Assembly: GCF_022759505.1 (NCBI RefSeq)
Contig: NZ_CP094289.1
Location: 3,720,001-3,784,000 of the forward strand
Origin: Georgenia sp. TF02-10
GTDB lineage: Bacteria; Actinomycetota; Actinomycetes; Actinomycetales; Actinomycetaceae
DNA: 64,000 nt
Direction: 5' to 3'
Shown here: positions 17,119 to 28,131 of the stretch, piece after piece
How positions within the stretch are numbered: the first letter of the stretch is position 1
How the letters are laid out: the number at the start of each line of letters is the position of its first letter
The notes under the pieces: generated by a model
Told to the model about the DNA's origin: nothing
Databases searched by the model: none
Seen by the model: only the letters and a program-made list of their open reading frames with translations
Position numbers and translations under genes: made by a program

Positions 17119-17546
17119 GCGCTCGGCGTGATCGTCCCGATGATGTCCGGCCGACCGTCGTGCCCGATGCCTCGGCCGTCCTGATGCTGCTCATCGAGCC
17201 TGGGACTCGCGGCGAGACGGCCGCCGGGCGGCTGAGCGGCTCGAACCTCGCCGTGCCGTCCCTGCTGCCCTACGAGGTCGCGAACGTGCTGCGCCGTCGC
17301 CGTCGGGCCGGCCTGCTCTCCGATACCGAGGCCCGGTTGGCCTTCGACGCGGCGAGCTCCCTGCCGGTCGAGACCTGGCCCTTCGACGCCGTCGCCGAGC
17401 GGGTCTGGGCGCTCGGGACGAACCTCAGCGCGTACGACGCCTCCTACGTGGCGCTCGCCGAGCTGCTCGACGCCGTCCTGGTCACCGCCGACCGGCGGAT
17501 CGCCGCCGCGCCTGGGCTGCGGTGCCGCGTCGACGTCGTCGCGTGA
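17115..17546 (+). CDS. VapC-like PIN-domain ribonuclease toxin
   Basis: The 143-residue protein has the PIN fold acidic residues: VPDASAVLMLL near the N-terminus, PYEVANVLRR in the middle, SAYDASYVALAELL, and a C-terminal VTADRRIAA. These Mg-binding Asp/Glu residues appear intact, so the toxin is probably active as an RNase against tRNA or other RNA. The GTG at 17115 overlaps the antitoxin stop. An alternative GTG about 14 codons in (before PDASAVL) would give a length more typical of VapC. Confidence 0.9.
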   Translation: MSARRDRPDDVRPTVVPDASAVLMLLIEPGTRGETAAGRLSGSNLAVPSLLPYEVANVLRRRRRAGLLSDTEARLAFDAASSLPVETWPFDAVAERVWALGTNLSAYDASYVALAELLDAVLVTADRRIAAAPGLRCRVDVVA

Positions 17547-17562
17547 GGGGGCCGGGCGAGAC

Positions 17563-17597
17563 GTAGCAGCAGGCATGCCCGCCCGGGCACCTGCTAC
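17563..17597. repeat. Inverted repeat before the MFS gene
   Basis: GTAGCAG (17563-17569) and CTGCTAC (17591-17597) are complementary, with an overlapping alternative pairing AGCAGG/CCTGCT. It lies between the toxin stop and the transporter GTG, so it could be a weak terminator or an operator for the exporter. Low specificity. Confidence 0.35.
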
Positions 17598-17608
17598 ACC
17601 TGGTCCCC

Positions 17609-19207
17609 GTGACCTCCTCCCCCGCGGGCCAGGCCCCCGACCCGGCCCGGTGGCGCGCGTTCGCCGTCTGCCTCGGCGCCGGGTTCATGACCCTGCTCGA
17701 CGTGTCGATCGTCAACGTGGCGCTGCCCTCGATCGAGGCGTCCCTGACCGCCGGCCCGACCGCCCTGCAGTGGATCGTGGCCGGGTACACCCTCGCCTTC
17801 GGCCTCGCGCTCGTCCCGGCCGGCCGGGTCGGGGACGTCCTGGGCCGGCGCGGTGCGTTCGTCGCCGGCCTGTCGGCGTTCGTGGTCACCTCGGCCGCCT
17901 GCGGCCTGGCCCCCTCGGCCGGCCTGCTGGCCCTGACCCGGCTGCTGCAGGGCTTCAGCGCCGGGGTGCTCAACCCGCAGGTGGTCGGGTTCATCCAGCA
18001 GCTCTTCCGGGGCCCCGAGCGCGGCAAGGCCTTCGGTCTGTTCGGCGCCACCGTGGGGATCTCCACCGCGATCGGTCCGCTGCTCGGCGGGCTCCTGCTC
18101 GCCGTCTTCGGCGAGGAGGAGGGCTGGCGCGCGGTGTTCCTCGTCAACGTCCCGGTCGGCGCGGTCCTCCTGCCCCTGGCGCTGCGCTACCTGCCCCGGC
18201 ACCGCCCGGCCGGTGCCCCGGCAGGTGCCGACGCGCCCGTCCCGACCGACGACCGCGCCGCCGCCCTCGGCACCGACCGCGCCGCCGCCAACACCGGCCG
18301 CACCACCGGCCCCGGCACCGGCCGCGCCGCCGTCGGCCGGACCCGCCGGCTCGACGTCGACGTCGTCGGCCTCGTCCTGATCTCCATCAGCGTGCTCGGG
18401 ATCCTGCTGCCGGTCATCACCGCCGCCGAGGGCACCGGCGGCGCGCCGTGGTGGCTCCTCGCCGTCGCCGCCGCGGCCCTCCTCGCCTTCGTCGGCTGGG
18501 AGCGCCGCGTGGAGCGCGCCGGCCGGCAGCCGGTGGTCTCGGCGGCCCTGGTCCGCACCCGGTCCTTCACCTTCGGCGGGGCGGTGGGCACCGCCTACTT
18601 CGCCGGGTTCACCGGCATCTTCCTCGTGGTCACGCTCTACCTGCAGACCGGGCTGGGCCTCGCCCCCTGGCAGGCCGGGCTGGTGCAGACCCCGTTCGCG
18701 CTGCTCGGGGCGCTCACCGCCGCGCTCAGCGGGCGGCTGCTCGAGCGCTTCGGCCGGTGGACCGTGGTCGCCGGGATCACCGTCATGGCGGTGGGGATCG
18801 CGGGGGTGGACCTCACCGTCGTACGGGCCGACGGCGGCCACGCCGTCGCGCTGATGACGGCCTGGCTGGCCCTGGCCGGGCTGGGCAACGGCACGGTGAT
18901 CTCGCCGAACCAGGCCCTCACCCTCGCCGACGTGCCGGTCGCGCAGGGCGGCACCGCCGGCGGGGTGCTGCAGACGACCCAGCGGATCGGCGCGGCGGTG
19001 GGGATCGCGGTGATCGCCTCGGCGTTCTTCGCCACGCTGGCGGCCACCGGCGGCAGCGGCCCGGCCCACGGGTACGGCCCGGCGCTCAGCGTCGGCCTGC
19101 GGGTGACGCTGGCCCTGGTCGGGGTGGCCCTGCTGGTCGCGCTGCTCGACGCCGTCCGCCGGTCCCGGGGCGGCCGGCAGCGCAGCCCGGCGGGTCCGTC
19201 GGCCTGA
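17609..19207 (+). CDS. DHA2-family (EmrB/QacA-type) MFS drug exporter
   Basis: The 532-residue protein has 14 predicted membrane helices. It carries the MFS motif A (GRVGDVLGRRGAFVAGL), the DHA2 opening FMTLLDVSIVNVALPSIEAS and the motif-C-like GPLLGGLLLA. A polar loop of about 60 residues, rich in Ala/Thr/Asp/Arg, lies between helices 6 and 7. Such proton antiporters expel drugs, dyes or antibiotics. The start is GTG 17609. No dedicated TetR or MarR regulator is adjacent; the inverted repeat just upstream is the only visible candidate control element. Confidence 0.92.
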   Translation: MTSSPAGQAPDPARWRAFAVCLGAGFMTLLDVSIVNVALPSIEASLTAGPTALQWIVAGYTLAFGLALVPAGRVGDVLGRRGAFVAGLSAFVVTSAACGLAPSAGLLALTRLLQGFSAGVLNPQVVGFIQQLFRGPERGKAFGLFGATVGISTAIGPLLGGLLLAVFGEEEGWRAVFLVNVPVGAVLLPLALRYLPRHRPAGAPAGADAPVPTDDRAAALGTDRAAANTGRTTGPGTGRAAVGRTRRLDVDVVGLVLISISVLGILLPVITAAEGTGGAPWWLLAVAAAALLAFVGWERRVERAGRQPVVSAALVRTRSFTFGGAVGTAYFAGFTGIFLVVTLYLQTGLGLAPWQAGLVQTPFALLGALTAALSGRLLERFGRWTVVAGITVMAVGIAGVDLTVVRADGGHAVALMTAWLALAGLGNGTVISPNQALTLADVPVAQGGTAGGVLQTTQRIGAAVGIAVIASAFFATLAATGGSGPAHGYGPALSVGLRVTLALVGVALLVALLDAVRRSRGGRQRSPAGPSA

Positions 19208-19263
19208 CCGGCGCGCCCGGCGGCCGCCGTCGGCCGACGGCGCCGCCCGGCAACGGACCGGCG

Positions 19264-19562
19264 TCAGCCGCCCAGCTGCTCCTCCACCCGGGCGACCTTG
19301 GCCTGCAGCTGCCCGGTCCAGCCCGGCCGGATGTCCGCCTTGAGCACCAGGGACACCCGCGGGCTGACGGCCACCACCGCGTCGGTGGCCCGCTTGACGA
19401 CGTCCATCACCTCGTCCCAGTCACCCTCCACGGTGGTGAACATCGCCGTCGTCTCGTTGGGCAGGCCGGACTCGCGGACGATCCGGACGGCCTCGGCGAC
19501 GGCGGCGCTGACCGACCCGTCCGGGGCGCCGACGGTGGGGGCGACGGAGAACGCGACGAGCA

Positions 19563-19563
<1 letters not shown>
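19264..19563 (-). CDS. Thiamine-binding (MTH1187/YqgV-like) family protein
   Basis: The 99-residue protein reads [20 protein letters not shown] with [20 protein letters not shown] and [20 protein letters not shown]. This is the small ferredoxin-like fold of the MTH1187 (DUF77) family, some members of which bind thiamine or related molecules. Its ATG overlaps the gdhA stop by one base (TGATG), so it is translated from the gdhA message. The link to glutamate dehydrogenase is unexplained, while a thiamine operon lies 4 kb away on the same strand. Confidence 0.85.
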
Positions 19564-23415
<3,852 letters not shown>

Positions 23416-23552
23416 GTCTCCTCCGCGCGGGTCGGGGGGCGGTGCGGGCTCAGGCTACCTGCCGCCGGGCGCGCGGCCGCGGGGGCGTCCGTCCCGCGGC
23501 CGGGGGGGCGTGGCCGGCGACGGCGGGCCGCCCGTCCCGCCGCCGGCGGCCC

Positions 23553-25064
23553 TCAGCCCGCCTGCCCTCCCGAAGCGTCGAGCAGCGCCTGGGGCGCGGC
23601 GAAGAAGGCGTGCTCGTGGGCGGCCGAGAGCCGGAACGCCTCGCGCATCGCGGCCCTGGTGGCCTCGTCGGCCGCCGCGGCGGCGCGCGTGACGATGCCG
23701 ACGGCGCGCTGGGTCGCGGCCGCGAACGCCTCGTCCGCGTACGTGTCGAGCCAGGGACGGTAGGGGTGCTCGGCGTGTGCGAGCAGGTGCAGCCGGGTCC
23801 CGACGTCGTGGTAGAGCCAGAAGCAGGGCAGCACCGCCGCGACCAGCACCCGGTAGTCCCCGCGGGCGGCCGCCGCGAGCAGGTGGTTCAGGTAGGCGGT
23901 CGTAGTGGCGCTCGGCTCCGCGGCGGCCATGGCGCCCGGCGGGAGCCACCGCTCGTGCAGCTGCAGCTCTCCCGCGATCGCCCCGTCGGCGCTCGCCGCC
24001 CAGAACGACTGCTCCTCGGCGGTGGGGGCGAGCCGGCTGGCCTCGGCGAGGACCCGGGAGTAGTCCCGCAGGTAGAGGGCGTCCTGGGTGAGGTACCAGC
24101 CGAACGCGGCCCGGTCGAGGGTGCCGTCGCCGAGCCCGCGGACGAACGGCAGCTCGTCGATGCCCGTCCGGAGGTCGCCGATGTGCTCCCACCAGCAGGT
24201 CGCGACCTCCTCCGGGGTGGGGCGGGTGGCGAGGCCGCCGCGCGCCCAGAGCCCGGCGAAGTGGCTCACCGGCCCGTGCCCGGAACCGACCTCGAGGTCG
24301 GCGCCGTGCCGGATGCTCTCAGTGAGCCAGCGCTTGGACTCCGCGGCCGCCGTCGCCCAGTCGCCGGAGGCGGGGTACCGGGTGGCGACGGCGGAGGAGA
24401 GGGAGCAGCCGGTGCCGTGCGTGCTGGTCGTGTCGACCCGGACGCCGGGGAACTCCACGACCCGGACCGCGGCGCCGGTGGCGTCGACGAGCGCGTCGGG
24501 CGAGCTGTCCCCCGCGAGGTGCCCGCCCTTGGCGAGCACCCGGGCGCGGTAGCGCGCCGAGACCCGGCCGGCCTGGGCCAGGACCGTCTGCCAGTCGGTC
24601 GCGGGCGGCTCCTCGGCGAGGATCGCCAGCTCAGGGACGTTCGGGGTGAGCAGGTGGGCGCCGGCGGCGAGGTCGCGCAGCGCGGTCTCGGCGTCCTGGT
24701 CGAGGAGGCGGTCGCCGCTGGTGGCGACCATGACCGGGTCGAGCACCACCACCGGCGGGCGCACCCGGTCCAGCCAGGCCCGCACCGTCTGGATGACCTC
24801 CGTCGTCGCGAGCATGCCGATCTTGACCGCGTCGATCTCGACGTCGTCCGACACCGCGTCCAGCTGCTCGGCGAGGAAGCGCACGGGCGGCACGTGCACC
24901 GAGCGCACTCCGCGGGTGTTCTGGGCGACCAGGGCGGTGACCACGGCCATGCCGTAGCCGCCGTTCGCGGCGATGCTCTTCAGGTCGGCCTGGATGCCCG
25001 CGCCGCCGGTCGGGTCGGTGCCGGCGATGCTCAGCACCCGCGGGACCCGCACCGGCCCCCTCAC
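23553..25064 (-). CDS. thiD: ThiD-TenA fusion: HMP(-P) kinase with thiaminase-II-like domain
   Basis: This 503-residue fusion starts at GTG 25064, overlapping the thiE stop (GTGA). Residues about 1-265 are ThiD: VLSIAGTDPTGGAGIQADLK, DPVMVATSGDRLL and the anion-hole stretch DTTSTHGTGCSLSSAVA. It phosphorylates HMP and HMP-P. Residues about 290-500 are TenA-like, with LPFVRGLGDGTLDRAAFGWY, YLTQDALYLRDYSRVLAEAS and CFWLYHDVG. TenA salvages aminopyrimidines to HMP, so the fusion feeds its own kinase. It is the last gene of the riboswitch-controlled thiM-thiE-thiD operon. Confidence 0.94.
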   Translation of the reverse strand: MRGPVRVPRVLSIAGTDPTGGAGIQADLKSIAANGGYGMAVVTALVAQNTRGVRSVHVPPVRFLAEQLDAVSDDVEIDAVKIGMLATTEVIQTVRAWLDRVRPPVVVLDPVMVATSGDRLLDQDAETALRDLAAGAHLLTPNVPELAILAEEPPATDWQTVLAQAGRVSARYRARVLAKGGHLAGDSSPDALVDATGAAVRVVEFPGVRVDTTSTHGTGCSLSSAVATRYPASGDWATAAAESKRWLTESIRHGADLEVGSGHGPVSHFAGLWARGGLATRPTPEEVATCWWEHIGDLRTGIDELPFVRGLGDGTLDRAAFGWYLTQDALYLRDYSRVLAEASRLAPTAEEQSFWAASADGAIAGELQLHERWLPPGAMAAAEPSATTTAYLNHLLAAAARGDYRVLVAAVLPCFWLYHDVGTRLHLLAHAEHPYRPWLDTYADEAFAAATQRAVGIVTRAAAAADEATRAAMREAFRLSAAHEHAFFAAPQALLDASGGQAG

Positions 25065-25714
25065 GCGGCCCCCTCCCACGCCACCCGCAGCTCGCGGGCC
25101 GCGGCCGCGGGGTCGGGTGCGGAGCAGATCGCCGAGACGACGGCGGCCCCGGCCGCCCCGGCGGCCCGGATCGCCGGCAGGTCGGCTGGCCGCACGCCGC
25201 CGATCGCGACGGCGGGCAGCCCGCTCGCGGCCACCAGCCGGGCGAGCTCCGGGTGGCCGAGCGGCGCCGGGGCGTCCTGCTTGGTGGCGGTGGCGTGCAG
25301 CGCACCGATGCCGACGTAGTCGACCCGTGCGGGGCTGGCCGCGGCGGCCGCCAGCTGCTTGTCGGTGGCGGCGCTCAGCCCGAGGGTCGCGTCCGCGCCG
25401 ATCATCGCGCGCACCGCGTCCACCGGGAGGTCCGCCTGCCCCACGTGCACCCCGGCGACCGGGGCACCCGCGGCTCGGGCGGCGAGGAACACGTCCACCC
25501 GGTCGTTGACGAGGATGGCCACCGGCGGCGGGACGACGTCGGCCACGCGCAGCACCGTGTCGAGGAACGCCCGCGCGGGGGCATCCTTCTCCCGCACCTG
25601 CACCGCCGTCACCCCGCCGTCGACCGCGGCGCGCACCAGCTCGACCACGTCGTGACCGGCCGCCGCGGCGAGGCGGGAGTCCGTCACCAGGTACAGCGAC
25701 AGGTCGGTGCTCAC
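25061..25714 (-). CDS. thiE: Thiamine-phosphate synthase
   Basis: The 217-residue TIM-barrel enzyme joins HMP-PP and thiazole phosphate to thiamine phosphate. Motifs seen are [86 protein letters not shown] and [13 protein letters not shown]. The GTG start at 25714 overlaps the thiM stop and its stop overlaps the thiD start, so all three genes are translationally coupled. Length is typical. Confidence 0.95.
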   Translation of the reverse strand: MSTDLSLYLVTDSRLAAAAGHDVVELVRAAVDGGVTAVQVREKDAPARAFLDTVLRVADVVPPPVAILVNDRVDVFLAARAAGAPVAGVHVGQADLPVDAVRAMIGADATLGLSAATDKQLAAAAASPARVDYVGIGALHATATKQDAPAPLGHPELARLVAASGLPAVAIGGVRPADLPAIRAAGAAGAAVVSAICSAPDPAAAARELRVAWEGAA

Positions 25715-26520
25715 GAGATCGCCGCCCGGTCGCGGACCGCGTCCGCGTCGACGGCGGCGAGCGCGTCGAGGAACGCGACGCCGAAGCTCCCGGGACCGGT
25801 CGCGCGGGCCGCGGCGAGCTCGGCGGCGACCGTGTAGACGGTGACCGCGGCGACCGTGGTGGCGAACCTGTCCGCGTCGACGGCGGCGAAGGCGGCCATC
25901 ACCGCGCCGAGGGCGCACCCGCCGCCGGTGATCCGCGTGAGCAGCGCGTCGCCGTTGGCGATCCGGACCAGGTCCCGCCCGTCGGTGACGACGTCGACCG
26001 GCCCGGAGATCGCGACGACTCCCCCGGTGGTCTGCGCGAGCGAGCGGGCGGGCGCCACGGCTGCGTCCACGCCGTCGGACGCGTCGACGCCGCGGCCGCC
26101 CGCACCCGAGCCGGTCACCGCGATGATCTCGGACGCGTTGCCCCGCACCACGGTGGGGCACAGGTCCCGCAGGGTGTGGCCGAGCGGCGTGCGGACGGGC
26201 AGCGAGCCGACCGCGACCGGGTCGAGCACCCACGGCGTCCCCGCCTCGTTCGCCGCCGTCACCGCCTCGAGCATCGCCTCCCGCTCCTCGGCGGCCGGGG
26301 TCCCCAGGTTCACGAGCAGCCCCGAGGCGACCCGCGCGAACGGGCCGGCCTCCCCCGGGATGTCCACCATCGCGGCCGCGGCCCCGAGCGCGAGCAGCGC
26401 GTTGGCGGTGAAGTTCATCACCACGCCGTTGGTGATGGAGTGCACGAGGGGCGCCTGGGCGCGCACCCCGTCCAGCGCCGAGCAGGTGAAGTCGATGAGG
26501 TCTTCTGGCGTGCGCGTCAT
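25711..26520 (-). CDS. thiM: Hydroxyethylthiazole kinase
   Basis: The 269-residue kinase phosphorylates salvaged thiazole alcohol. Motifs include [71 protein letters not shown] and the catalytic [23 protein letters not shown] 26520 is preferred because the AAGGG at the end of the TPP aptamer lies 9 nt upstream. An ATG at 26529 is too close to that site. It is the first gene of the thiazole/pyrimidine salvage operon, controlled by the adjacent riboswitch. Confidence 0.95.
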   Translation of the reverse strand: MTRTPEDLIDFTCSALDGVRAQAPLVHSITNGVVMNFTANALLALGAAAAMVDIPGEAGPFARVASGLLVNLGTPAAEEREAMLEAVTAANEAGTPWVLDPVAVGSLPVRTPLGHTLRDLCPTVVRGNASEIIAVTGSGAGGRGVDASDGVDAAVAPARSLAQTTGGVVAISGPVDVVTDGRDLVRIANGDALLTRITGGGCALGAVMAAFAAVDADRFATTVAAVTVYTVAAELAAARATGPGSFGVAFLDALAAVDADAVRDRAAIS

Positions 26521-26521
26521 G

Positions 26522-26600
26522 CGCGACATCCCTTCGCTAGTACGAACTAGATCAGGTTCGACGGGTGTGATCTCAGCCCCGCGGGGCACCCCGTGTCGGT
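26522..26600 (-). promoter_or_regulatory. TPP riboswitch (thi-box) upstream of thiM
   Basis: On the minus strand the conserved order is present: GGGGTGC, GGCTGAGATCACACCC, GAACCTGATCTAGTTCGTAC and AGCGAAGGGA. CGACA at 26598-26594 can pair with TGTCG at 26528-26524 as the closing P1 helix. A -10-like TAGCGT sits at 26617-26612, a few bases before the aptamer. The conserved 3' AAGGGA lies 9 nt before the thiM ATG. Ligand binding would therefore trap the ribosome site directly, with no separate expression platform. Confidence 0.93.
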
Positions 26601-26726
26601 GGTCGTCGCCCACGCTACCCGCTATTCCCGGCCGGGGCGGGCACGCCGTCACGCCCGCTGGCGGGGACGTTGGCGACGCCGAGGAGGTCCTGGCTGACCT
26701 GCCGGGCAACACATGGGGACCGGGTG

Positions 26727-26792
26727 TAACCGCTCGTGCACCCCTGACAGGGGTTACCGTTCTTGCACATCCAGCCAATGTGCACGTACGAT
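26727..26792 (+). promoter_or_regulatory. Promoter and direct-repeat operator of the HipB-like gene
   Basis: TTGCAC (26763-26768) and TACGAT (26787-26792) are spaced 18 nt. The ATG at 26800 follows 7 nt after the -10, so the transcript is probably leaderless. Two 15-nt direct repeats, TAACCGCTCGTGCAC (26727-26741) and TTACCGTTCTTGCAC (26754-26768), match at 12 of 15 positions. The second covers the -35. They are candidate autoregulatory sites for the HTH protein. Confidence 0.55.
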
Positions 26793-26799
26793 CACCTGC

Positions 26800-27060
26800 A
26801 TGGCCGACATCGCGTTCACCACACCCGCCCAGATCGGGGCGGCGATCCGCGGCGCCCGCACGCGCGAGGGACTCACCCAGAACCAGCTCGCCGAGCGCGC
26901 CGGCGTCAGTCGCCGATGGCTCATCACGCTCGAGCGCGGGCAGGGGCAACGGGCCGAGCTCGGCAAGGTCCTCGACACCCTCGACGCGCTCGGTCTGGAC
27001 CTCACCGTCACACCGCAGCGTCGCAACAGCGAGCTCTCCGACCTCCTGGAGGACCTGTGA
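26800..27060 (+). CDS. HipB-like XRE-family antitoxin/regulator
   Basis: The 86-residue protein is essentially a single XRE helix-turn-helix: [20 protein letters not shown], then [20 protein letters not shown]. The C-terminal strand region [20 protein letters not shown] is typical of HipB/Y4mF-type antitoxins. It normally precedes hipA, and a short hipA-like remnant does overlap its stop by 4 nt. With the toxin lost it may survive as a stand-alone repressor. Confidence 0.85.
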   Translation: MADIAFTTPAQIGAAIRGARTREGLTQNQLAERAGVSRRWLITLERGQGQRAELGKVLDTLDALGLDLTVTPQRRNSELSDLLEDL

Positions 27061-27170
27061 GCAGCCGCTACCTGGCCGTGCTGCTGTACGGACAGCACGT
27101 TGCAGGTCTCGAGCAGACCCGAGGCGGCCAGCACGTGCTGCGCTGCCGCGACGTGCATGCCGCGGCCTGA
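27057..27170 (+). pseudogene. Truncated hipA toxin remnant
   Basis: A GTG overlapping the hipB-like stop opens a 37-codon frame. Its first 20 or so residues ([20 protein letters not shown]) look like the N-terminal strand pair of HipA kinases (LAVLL-G--VG-LE). It then runs into unrelated sequence and a stop. HipA is normally about 400 residues, so the kinase domain is entirely missing. A strong terminator hairpin follows 10 bp later. I read this as a decayed toxin gene. Confidence 0.65.
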
Positions 27171-27179
27171 GCTGCCGCA

Positions 27180-27217
27180 GAGAGGGACCGCACCCCAACG
27201 CGGGTGCGGTCCCTCTC
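27180..27217. terminator. 16-bp perfect hairpin, bidirectional terminator
   Basis: Arms 27180-27195 and 27202-27217 are perfectly complementary with a 6-nt loop (CAACGC). It lies between the hipA remnant (plus) and the small basic ORF (minus), so it can serve both convergent transcripts. No U-run. Confidence 0.8.
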
Positions 27218-27230
27218 GGGGTCGTCTTCG

Positions 27231-27452
27231 CTAGGCGCTCTTGCGCGCCCGCCGCTTGCGCTCCGAGCGCGTCATCCGCCTGGGCTTCGCCTCAAAATCC
27301 CCCGTGACGTCGCTGCCGAAGTCCTTCCCGAACCTCTCCTCGAAACGCCGGCGGAGGATCGCCACCAGCTCGCGCTCCTCGGGAGTGATCGGGTCGGCCT
27401 CGCCTGCGGCGATCGCTCGGGCGAAGGCGCTCGGCCACTTCTTCTCCGTCAC
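27231..27452 (-). CDS. Small basic protein, unknown function
   Basis: The 73-residue protein contains [20 protein letters not shown] and [20 protein letters not shown], ending in a very basic tail ([16 protein letters not shown]). No family is recognised. GTG 27452 is chosen because GGAGGAGG sits 8 nt upstream and the codon overlaps the stop of the preceding gene (GTGA). Upstream GTGs in the same frame would start inside the ribosome binding site. The basic tail suggests nucleic-acid or membrane-surface binding, but that is a guess. Confidence 0.6.
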   Translation of the reverse strand: MTEKKWPSAFARAIAAGEADPITPEERELVAILRRRFEERFGKDFGSDVTGDFEAKPRRMTRSERKRRARKSA

Positions 27453-27901
27453 GACCACCACCTCCTCCGCTCATTCTTCGCTGTCGGACTGCTGCTGTCT
27501 ACGTCATCGTCGCCTACGACGGCTTCCGTCACGGCGACCACCATCTCTGCCTCGACCGCAGTGGCTTCGCCGGCCAGAGCGATGAGCGCCCGCAGCGCGA
27601 TCACTCGATCGATCTCCTTCTTGGACCGGGCCAGGTTCATCGCCCACTCCGCTCGGTCCCACCACTCCTGACGCTCGGCGCCGCGTCGGGCTGTCTTGGT
27701 GGCGGTCCTGGCCGCGCCGTAGGCGACGCCGGCGCCGGCGAGGGCGAACACGCCGGCCGCTGGCGGCCCGGCCCAGAAGGCGCGCCAGAAGGGGTCGTCC
27801 AGGACGAACGGCGGGAGGAACCCGCGGCCGATCGCGCCCGCCGCTATGCCGGCGAGGGCGGCGATGACCAATCGCCACGATCGTGACCACGAGGCGCTCA
27901 C
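27449..27901 (-). CDS. Two-TM membrane protein with helical tail, unknown function
   Basis: The roughly 150-residue protein has two membrane helices near the N-terminus (VIAALAGIAAGAIGRGFLPP and GPPAAGVFALAGAGVAYGAA). A basic linker (ARTATKTARRGAERQEWWDR) and a long acidic helical tail follow. No family is recognised. GTG 27901 is given as the start; ATG 27946 would add 15 residues and neither has a strong ribosome site. It is coupled to the small basic protein by a GTGA overlap. The pair sits between a decayed toxin-antitoxin locus and an oxidoreductase, and looks like accessory sequence. Confidence 0.55.
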   Translation of the reverse strand: MSASWSRSWRLVIAALAGIAAGAIGRGFLPPFVLDDPFWRAFWAGPPAAGVFALAGAGVAYGAARTATKTARRGAERQEWWDRAEWAMNLARSKKEIDRVIALRALIALAGEATAVEAEMVVAVTEAVVGDDDVDSSSPTAKNERRRWWS

Positions 27902-28131
27902 CTGATCAGTCCGCCCCGCTGTGCCCTGACAGCCGCACCACTGCATGGCGGCGCGAGAGGGAGGGCCTCCGCGCGCTCGCGCGCGCCGCGCTCGGCGATC
28001 TGCCCGCCCGCGATCAGCACGACCCGTCGTCTGCCCTCGACCGCTTCTTCGGTCCGGTCGGTTTCCACAGCCATGACCGGACCAGGACCTCGGCGAACAC
28101 CGGCTCGATCGGTCCTGACGGCCCTGCCTGG

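Noticed and set aside
26640-26720. Minus-strand coding remnant upstream of the riboswitch
   Set aside because: A stretch reading like [16 protein letters not shown] is open, but it has no start, no ribosome site and no recognisable family.
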